8,736 nucleotides of DNA. It comes from Hyphomicrobiales bacterium (GTDB lineage Bacteria > Pseudomonadota > Alphaproteobacteria > Rhizobiales > Hyphomicrobiaceae). Below are positions 6,825 to 8,736 of the stretch, in pieces. The number at the start of each line of letters is the position of its first letter. The first letter of the stretch is position 1. The stretch spans positions 1-8,736 of the forward strand of contig JAFKKW010000492.1 in NCBI GenBank assembly GCA_017304275.1, read 5' to 3'. A program made the translations under genes and the position numbers. The notes beneath the pieces were generated by a model, which searched no databases, was not told the origin of the DNA, and saw only the letters and a program-made list of their open reading frames with translations.

Positions 6825-7951
6825 CGAGCCTCCTGTCGCCGGGTCCCGCACCGGCGGACGCCTCGGAGAACGGAGCGAAATCGTTGCTGTCGCTCGTCAG
6901 GAGATCCAGGAAGCGGACGTTGACATAGAGCTTTTCGCGCCCCGCCTTCTCCTCGCGCAGCACCCCGGCATCGACCAGCTGGCCGAGATAGCCCGAAACG
7001 GTTTTCCGCGTCCCGAGACCCGCATCCACGAGGTTCTGGGTGCGCACATAGGGCTGCACGAAGAACAGCTCGACCAGCTCGCGGCTGTAGATCTTCGGCA
7101 GCGCCGTCGCGACATAGCGGACCGTGTGATCCATGAGATGCCGGACTGCCCAGATCTTGCCGCGCGTCCAGTCCGCGGTCTCCTCGACCGCGTGCAGCAT
7201 GTAGAGCACCCACGGCTCCCAGGACTGCTGGCTCGTGACCTCGAGCAGCAGCCGATAGTACTCGCTCCGCCGGTCGTTGATGAACCGGCTGAGATAGAGG
7301 ATCGGCAGATCGAGCAGCCCCGCCTCGATCAGGACCAGGATGTTGAGCACGCGCCCGGTGCGGCCGTTGCCGTCCGGAAAGGGGTGGATCGCCTCGAACT
7401 GATAGTGCGCCACCGCCATTTTGATGAGCGGATCGAGATCGGACTCGTCGTGAATGAACCGCTCCCAGTTGGCCATCTTCTCGCGCAGCACCGCTTCACC
7501 TTCGGGCGGCGTGTAGACGACCTTGCCGTGCTGGTTCTTGAGGTTCGTGCCCGAGGTGCGGCGGATGTCGAGGTCTACGTCCTTGATGGCCCGGCACACG
7601 TCGACCGCCGTTTTCGTCGTCAGCGGCCTGCCCGCTTTGAGGCTCTCGTAGCCCCGGAGCAACGCCGTGCGGTAGCGCAGCGTCTCCTTGGTCGCGGTAT
7701 CCGCTTGCGTCCCATCGGCATTGGCGAACCGGAACAGCTTGTCGTTGGTCGTGACGATGTTCTCGATCGCCGAGCTGTCCTTCGCTTCGCGCAGCGGGAT
7801 CGAGTTGATGAGCACGTCCTGGTTGGGGATCAGCGCCGCCGCCTCCTTGAGCGCGGCAAGCTTCGCCCGCGCACTGACGCAGGTCTAGAGGACGGCGCGA
7901 GATTCCAGCTCCAGCCCGGGCGGGCCGGTTGGGATCGAAGGGATTTGACAT
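6820..7951 (-). pseudogene. Fic-family protein (probable AMPylator) with damaged 5' end
   Basis: Fic enzymes transfer AMP, or sometimes another group, to target-protein hydroxyls. The ORF 6820-7815 (331 codons, GTG-start numbering) has the full active-site motif HPFPDGNGRTGR (144-155; DNA 7351-7386) with catalytic H144, an N-terminal inhibitory helix S14-x3-E18-N19 (class II type), and a C-terminal winged-helix-like region (RTQNLVDAGLGTRKTVSGYL onward). Homologues begin about 45-50 residues earlier. Here MSNPFDPNRP starts at ATG 7951, but the expected continuation PPGLELESRAVL is in another frame, and TAG (7885-7887) replaces a Lys/Gln codon before TCVSARAKLAALKEAAALIP. So there are two lesions. 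The body is undamaged. A shortened product could arise from GTG 7815, or from CTG 7833, which has AAGGAGG (7842-7848) 8 nt upstream. The 62-nt gap to leuS suggests possible read-through. No partner toxin/antitoxin gene is visible. Confidence 0.85.
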
Positions 7952-8120
7952 GGGTAAATAATCGCGTTTTTTACCCACAAAATCCAGACCTGCGTAGCCG
8001 TTACCCACATGACCTCGCATGTAGGTAAAAAATACATAATTTTACCCACATACGCCCGGACATGGGTAGCCGTGACCCACCATCGGACCTATATGGGTAA
8101 AATATACGATTTTCTACCCA
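7951..8120. repeat. Tandem array of alternating 27-bp and 17-bp TGGGTA/TACCCA dyads
   Basis: Five dyads have left half TGGGTA and right half TACCCA. Long dyads of 27 bp (6+15+6) lie at 7951-7977, 8022-8048 and 8094-8120, with AT-rich centres. Short dyads of 17 bp (6+5+6, core GCCGT) lie at 7991-8007 and 8063-8079. Half-site variants are TAGGTA (8022), TGCGTA (7991) and GACCCA (8074). The gaps between dyads are 13, 14, 14 and 14 nt. The larger period is 71-72 bp with about 2.5 copies; the third copy fades after 8120, with only TACCC at 8123-8127. Half-site starts are 7951, 7972, 7991, 8002, 8022, 8043, 8063, 8074, 8094 and 8115. The array fills the divergent space between fic and yggS, and its first half-site overlaps the fic ATG (7949-7951). 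I do not recognise the family. A cooperative operator array or an RNA hairpin series are both possible. Confidence 0.8.
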
Positions 8121-8141
8121 AATACCCGCGATGCGCAACGT

Positions 8142-8147
8142 AGGGAG
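8142..8147 (+). promoter_or_regulatory. Distant candidate ribosome site of yggS
   Basis: AGGGAG lies 18 nt before the yggS ATG, further than the usual 5-10 nt. No closer purine-rich site exists, so yggS has a weak or unusual translation start, or is read from a leaderless or short transcript beginning after the repeat array. Confidence 0.25.
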
Positions 8148-8165
8148 ATCCGCTAAAACCCGCCC

Positions 8166-8736
8166 ATGACCGAGACTTCCACGCATAATCCGGCCGCCGC
8201 ACTCGCCGACGTCCAGGCCCGCATCGCCGCTGCCGCCCGCGAGGCCGGCCGCGACCCGGCATCGGTCCACCTGATCGCCGTCACCAAGACCTTCGAGGCC
8301 GACGACATCCTGCCCGTCCTCGCCGCCGGCCATCGCCTGTTCGGGGAGAACCGCGTGCAGGAGGCCAAGACCAAATGGCCGCCGCTGCGCGCCCGCCATC
8401 CGGACCTCGCCCTACACCTCATCGGCCCGCTCCAGTCCAACAAGACCCGCGAGGCCGTCGAGCTGTTCGATGCCATCCACACCGTCGACCGGCCGAAGAT
8501 CGCCAAGGCCATCGCCGAGGAGCAGGCCCGCCTGGGCAAACGCCTGCAACTCTTCATCCAGGTCAACACCGGCGAGGAACCGCAGAAGGCCGGCATCGCC
8601 CCGCGCGACACCGCCCCCTTCCTCGCCGATTGCCGCAACGATCTCGGCCTCGCGATCGCGGGGCTGATGTGCATCCCGCCGGTCGAGGAGGAGCCCGCCG
8701 TCCACTTCGCCTTCCTCGCCAAACTTGCCGCCGACC
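8166..8736 (+). CDS. yggS: YggS/PLPBP family pyridoxal-phosphate homeostasis protein (3' end outside window)
   Basis: The visible part is 190 codons; the family is usually about 220-235 residues, so roughly the last 30-40 are beyond the right edge. It is a single-domain alanine-racemase-like TIM barrel that binds PLP and buffers free PLP and amino/keto acid pools; no enzyme activity is established for the family. Visible motifs: AVTKT with PLP-lysine K41, FGENRVQEA (59-67), HLIGPLQSNKT (84-94), QVNTGEEPQKAGI, and GLMCIPP. Start ATG 8166 is the first in frame after the repeat array and gives the correct N-terminal length. The gene is divergent from fic, with the dyad array between them. Codon use is strongly biased to C in third position, as in a resident gene. 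Antisense frames on the minus strand here are shadows. Confidence 0.93.
   Translation, partial: MTETSTHNPAAALADVQARIAAAAREAGRDPASVHLIAVTKTFEADDILPVLAAGHRLFGENRVQEAKTKWPPLRARHPDLALHLIGPLQSNKTREAVELFDAIHTVDRPKIAKAIAEEQARLGKRLQLFIQVNTGEEPQKAGIAPRDTAPFLADCRNDLGLAIAGLMCIPPVEEEPAVHFAFLAKLAAD

Noticed and set aside
7945..7973. TTGACA at 7945-7950 as a -35 for yggS
   Set aside because: At 16-18 nt downstream there is only a T-run and no acceptable -10, and it would lie inside the fic start and more than 200 nt before yggS.
7496..8020. Minus-strand ORF beginning MRGHVGN and reading through the array
   Set aside because: After about MSNPFDPNRPARA it leaves the Fic frame and becomes low-complexity; the part before 7951 is repeat DNA.
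6796..8028. Plus-strand open frame of 410 codons
   Set aside because: It lies antisense to fic and enters the repeat array; its composition is that of a shadow frame.
7951..8120. CRISPR array
   Set aside because: The repeating units are palindromic, about 72 bp, diverged and without unique spacers of fixed length; there are no cas genes in the window.

Overview
The window is GC-rich (clearly above 60%) and its gene content points to an alphaproteobacterium, most likely Hyphomicrobiales (Rhizobiales). The evidence is the order leuS–lptE–holA with yggS close by, an alphaproteobacterial-looking PfkB/adenosine kinase, a small protein opening with an AT-hook-like GRPRG motif and a helix-turn-helix region, and dispersed palindromic repeats of the kind common in that order. 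The species cannot be named from this sequence.

Layout. Bases 1-440 hold no convincing intact gene. They contain a possible decayed reading-frame end (62-173) and a composite palindromic element (213-363). Next is a minus-strand gene for a small putative DNA-binding protein (491-1045) with a clear intrinsic terminator (441-466). All following genes up to 7951 are also on the minus strand. In transcription order they are fic (7951-6820, damaged 5' end), leuS (6757-4144, frameshifted), lptE (4070-3516), holA (3508-2465) and a PfkB kinase (2248-1250). The kinase is set apart from holA by a cloverleaf-like repeat (2339-2429) and probably has its own promoter. On the plus strand, yggS starts at 8166 and runs off the right edge.

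How the genes fit together. leuS (translation), lptE (LPS export to the outer membrane) and holA (replication clamp loading) form a housekeeping run. lptE and holA are only 7 nt apart and probably translationally coupled. The PfkB kinase is probably in purine salvage. yggS encodes a PLP-homeostasis protein. The fic gene sits between leuS and yggS and looks like an accessory insertion.

Most notable points. (1) The whole divergent region between fic and yggS (7951-8120) is an ordered array of TGGGTA/TACCCA half-sites. They form five dyads alternating between 27 bp and 17 bp, within a ~72-bp tandem period, and neighbouring half-sites are about 1, 2 or 2 helical turns apart. (2) leuS lacks what family knowledge says should be 23 nt. 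The loss removes a core class-I motif and shifts the frame, in a gene expected to be essential. (3) fic has two lesions at its 5' end: a frame change and an in-frame TAG. Both deletions are of the 3k+2 type. Either there are two recent mutations, or the assembly has local errors.
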